Shown: positions 5,249 to 6,109 of the stretch, in pieces
How the letters are laid out: every line of letters starts with the position of its first letter
How positions within the stretch are numbered: the first letter of the stretch is position 1
Source: B25-G16 sp964549945
Lineage (GTDB): Bacteria; Desulfobacterota; DSM-4660; Desulfatiglandales; B25-G16
Assembly (NCBI GenBank): GCA_964549945.1
Contig: CAZJXD010000166.1
Span: 1 to 6,109, forward strand
Reading direction: 5' to 3'
DNA: 6,109 nucleotides
The notes under the pieces: generated by a model
Told to the model about the DNA's origin: nothing
Seen by the model: the letters and a program-made list of their open reading frames with translations, nothing else
Databases searched by the model: none
Made by a program: the position numbers and the translations under genes

Positions 5249-6088
5249 TTACGTTACCTCGAGGCTGATATCCACCGACCTGGCCGAGTGGGTGATAGCG
5301 CCAACGGAAATCAGGTCCACGCCCGTTTTGGCGATCTCCTCAATTGATTCCAGCGTCACACCGCCCGAGGCCTCCAAAAGCACCCTGCCTCCGGCAATGG
5401 CCACGGCGCTGCTCATCTCCTCCAGGGACATGTTATCCAGCAGGACTGCATCCGCCCCCGCATTGACGGCCTCTTCAAGGCCGTGGATATCAGTCACCTC
5501 AACCTCAATGCGCAAGGTATGGGGCACGTGGGCCTTTACCCTTTCCACAGCCCTCGATATGGACCCCGCTGTCACGATATGGTTATCTTTGATGAGGATA
5601 CCGTCGAAAAGCCCAAAGCGGTGATTGGATCCCCCGCCTACCCTCACCGCATATTTCTCCAGCAGACGTAATCCCGGTAGGGTCTTCCGAGTATCGATGA
5701 CGCGGACCTCGGCGGGATACGTCTTCTCCACATATCTCCTGGTAAGGGTGGCAATGCCCGAGAGATGCTGGAGGAAATTGAGGGCCGTCCTCTCCCCGCT
5801 GAGCATCGCCCTCATTGAGCCTTTGAGCTGAGCGATGTAGGTGCCATCTCGAACTACATCTCCATCATGGAACCTTGATTCAACTTCTATCCCTGGATCG
5901 AGGAGGGAGAAGACCCGGGAGAAGATCTCCATTCCCGCGAGGACCAGCTCTTCCTTCGCCAACAGCCGTGCCTCACCCCTTAGCCCAGGCTCGACGATAG
6001 CCGAGGTGGTGAGATCACCCGGCCCAATATCCTCATCCAGTGCGTTCTCGATTATCCTGTCAACGAGCTTGGAGTTGCCGGGGTTCAC
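5249..6088 (-). CDS. nadC: Nicotinate-nucleotide pyrophosphorylase (quinolinate phosphoribosyltransferase)
   Basis: NadC joins quinolinate to PRPP, releasing CO2 and pyrophosphate, to give nicotinate mononucleotide, the entry step from de novo quinolinate into NAD synthesis. It works as a cytosolic homodimer or hexamer. The 279-residue protein is full length. It shows DEDIGPGDLTT (18-28), ERTALNFLQHLSGIAT (99-114), the PRPP/quinolinate site DTRKTLPGLR (132-141), GGGSNHRFGLFDGILIKDNH (151-170), EVEV (195-198), LLDN (216-219), EASGG (239-243) and SVGAITHS (261-268). All the expected basic and acidic site residues are present (Arg134, Lys135, His156, Arg157, Lys167, Glu195, Asp218). The start is the GTG at 6088, with GAGGA at 6095-6099 six bases upstream. 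The GTG overlaps the TGA of an upstream frame (GTGA), which points to an operon continuing beyond the window, perhaps with other NAD genes. Confidence 0.97.
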   Translation of the reverse strand: MNPGNSKLVDRIIENALDEDIGPGDLTTSAIVEPGLRGEARLLAKEELVLAGMEIFSRVFSLLDPGIEVESRFHDGDVVRDGTYIAQLKGSMRAMLSGERTALNFLQHLSGIATLTRRYVEKTYPAEVRVIDTRKTLPGLRLLEKYAVRVGGGSNHRFGLFDGILIKDNHIVTAGSISRAVERVKAHVPHTLRIEVEVTDIHGLEEAVNAGADAVLLDNMSLEEMSSAVAIAGGRVLLEASGGVTLESIEEIAKTGVDLISVGAITHSARSVDISLEVT

Positions 6089-6109
6089 CTCAGTTCCTCG
6101 ATGAGAGTG
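6085..6109 (-). CDS. C-terminal end of an upstream gene (partial)
   Basis: On the minus strand a frame entering from the window edge reads T-L-I-E-E-L-R and stops at TGA (6087-6085), overlapping the nadC GTG start as GTGA. Such overlaps are typical of coupled operon genes, and the residues look like an ordinary helical C-terminus. Seven codons are too few to name the product. A nadA, nadB or biotin-ligase gene would be usual next to nadC, but that is a guess from context. Confidence 0.38.

Overview
The window reads as a piece of a bacterial chromosome of moderate GC content, probably from an uncultured or deep-branching lineage. The bacterial signs are Shine-Dalgarno sequences (AGGAGG ahead of the transaldolase gene), a TTGATG-17-TATAAT promoter, GTG starts, and tight overlapping gene junctions. 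I cannot name the phylum from sequence alone. There are six full-length genes, five on the minus strand and one on the plus strand, plus the last codons of a probable seventh at the right edge. No rRNA, tRNA, CRISPR array or insertion sequence was seen.

Layout, left to right. Positions 1-285 hold no convincing gene but carry a series of strong hairpins. Positions 286-3359 are a minus-strand cluster read right to left: a TalC-type transaldolase with its own promoter, then a Qng1/DUF2419 queuosine-5'-phosphate N-glycosylase, then tRNA-guanine transglycosylase. The last two genes overlap by one base (TGATG). A divergent intergenic region (3360-3608) follows. Next come a plus-strand transglutaminase-like protein (3609-4286) and a minus-strand sirtuin (4281-5027), which overlap tail to tail by 6 bp. 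Then a 221-bp spacer is almost filled by two inverted arrays of a degenerate 9-bp repeat. nadC follows (5249-6088, minus), joined by a GTGA start/stop overlap to an upstream gene that runs off the window.

How the genes work together. The qng1-tgt pair is a self-contained queuine salvage module. Qng1 frees the base queuine from queuosine 5'-monophosphate, and a TGT able to use queuine would put it straight into position 34 of GUN-anticodon tRNAs. The TGT here has an atypical substrate-specificity loop (GGSLGKS where preQ1 enzymes have GGLAVGE) and an insertion of about 30 residues, so it may belong to a divergent group that accepts queuine. Ribose 5-phosphate, the other Qng1 product, could enter the pentose phosphate pathway, where the co-oriented transaldolase acts. 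In the right half, NadC makes an NAD precursor and the sirtuin consumes NAD. Points most worth following up: the divergent TGT beside Qng1, the inverted 9-bp arrays between nadC and the sirtuin gene with a 41-codon ORF inside them, and the hairpin series after tgt.
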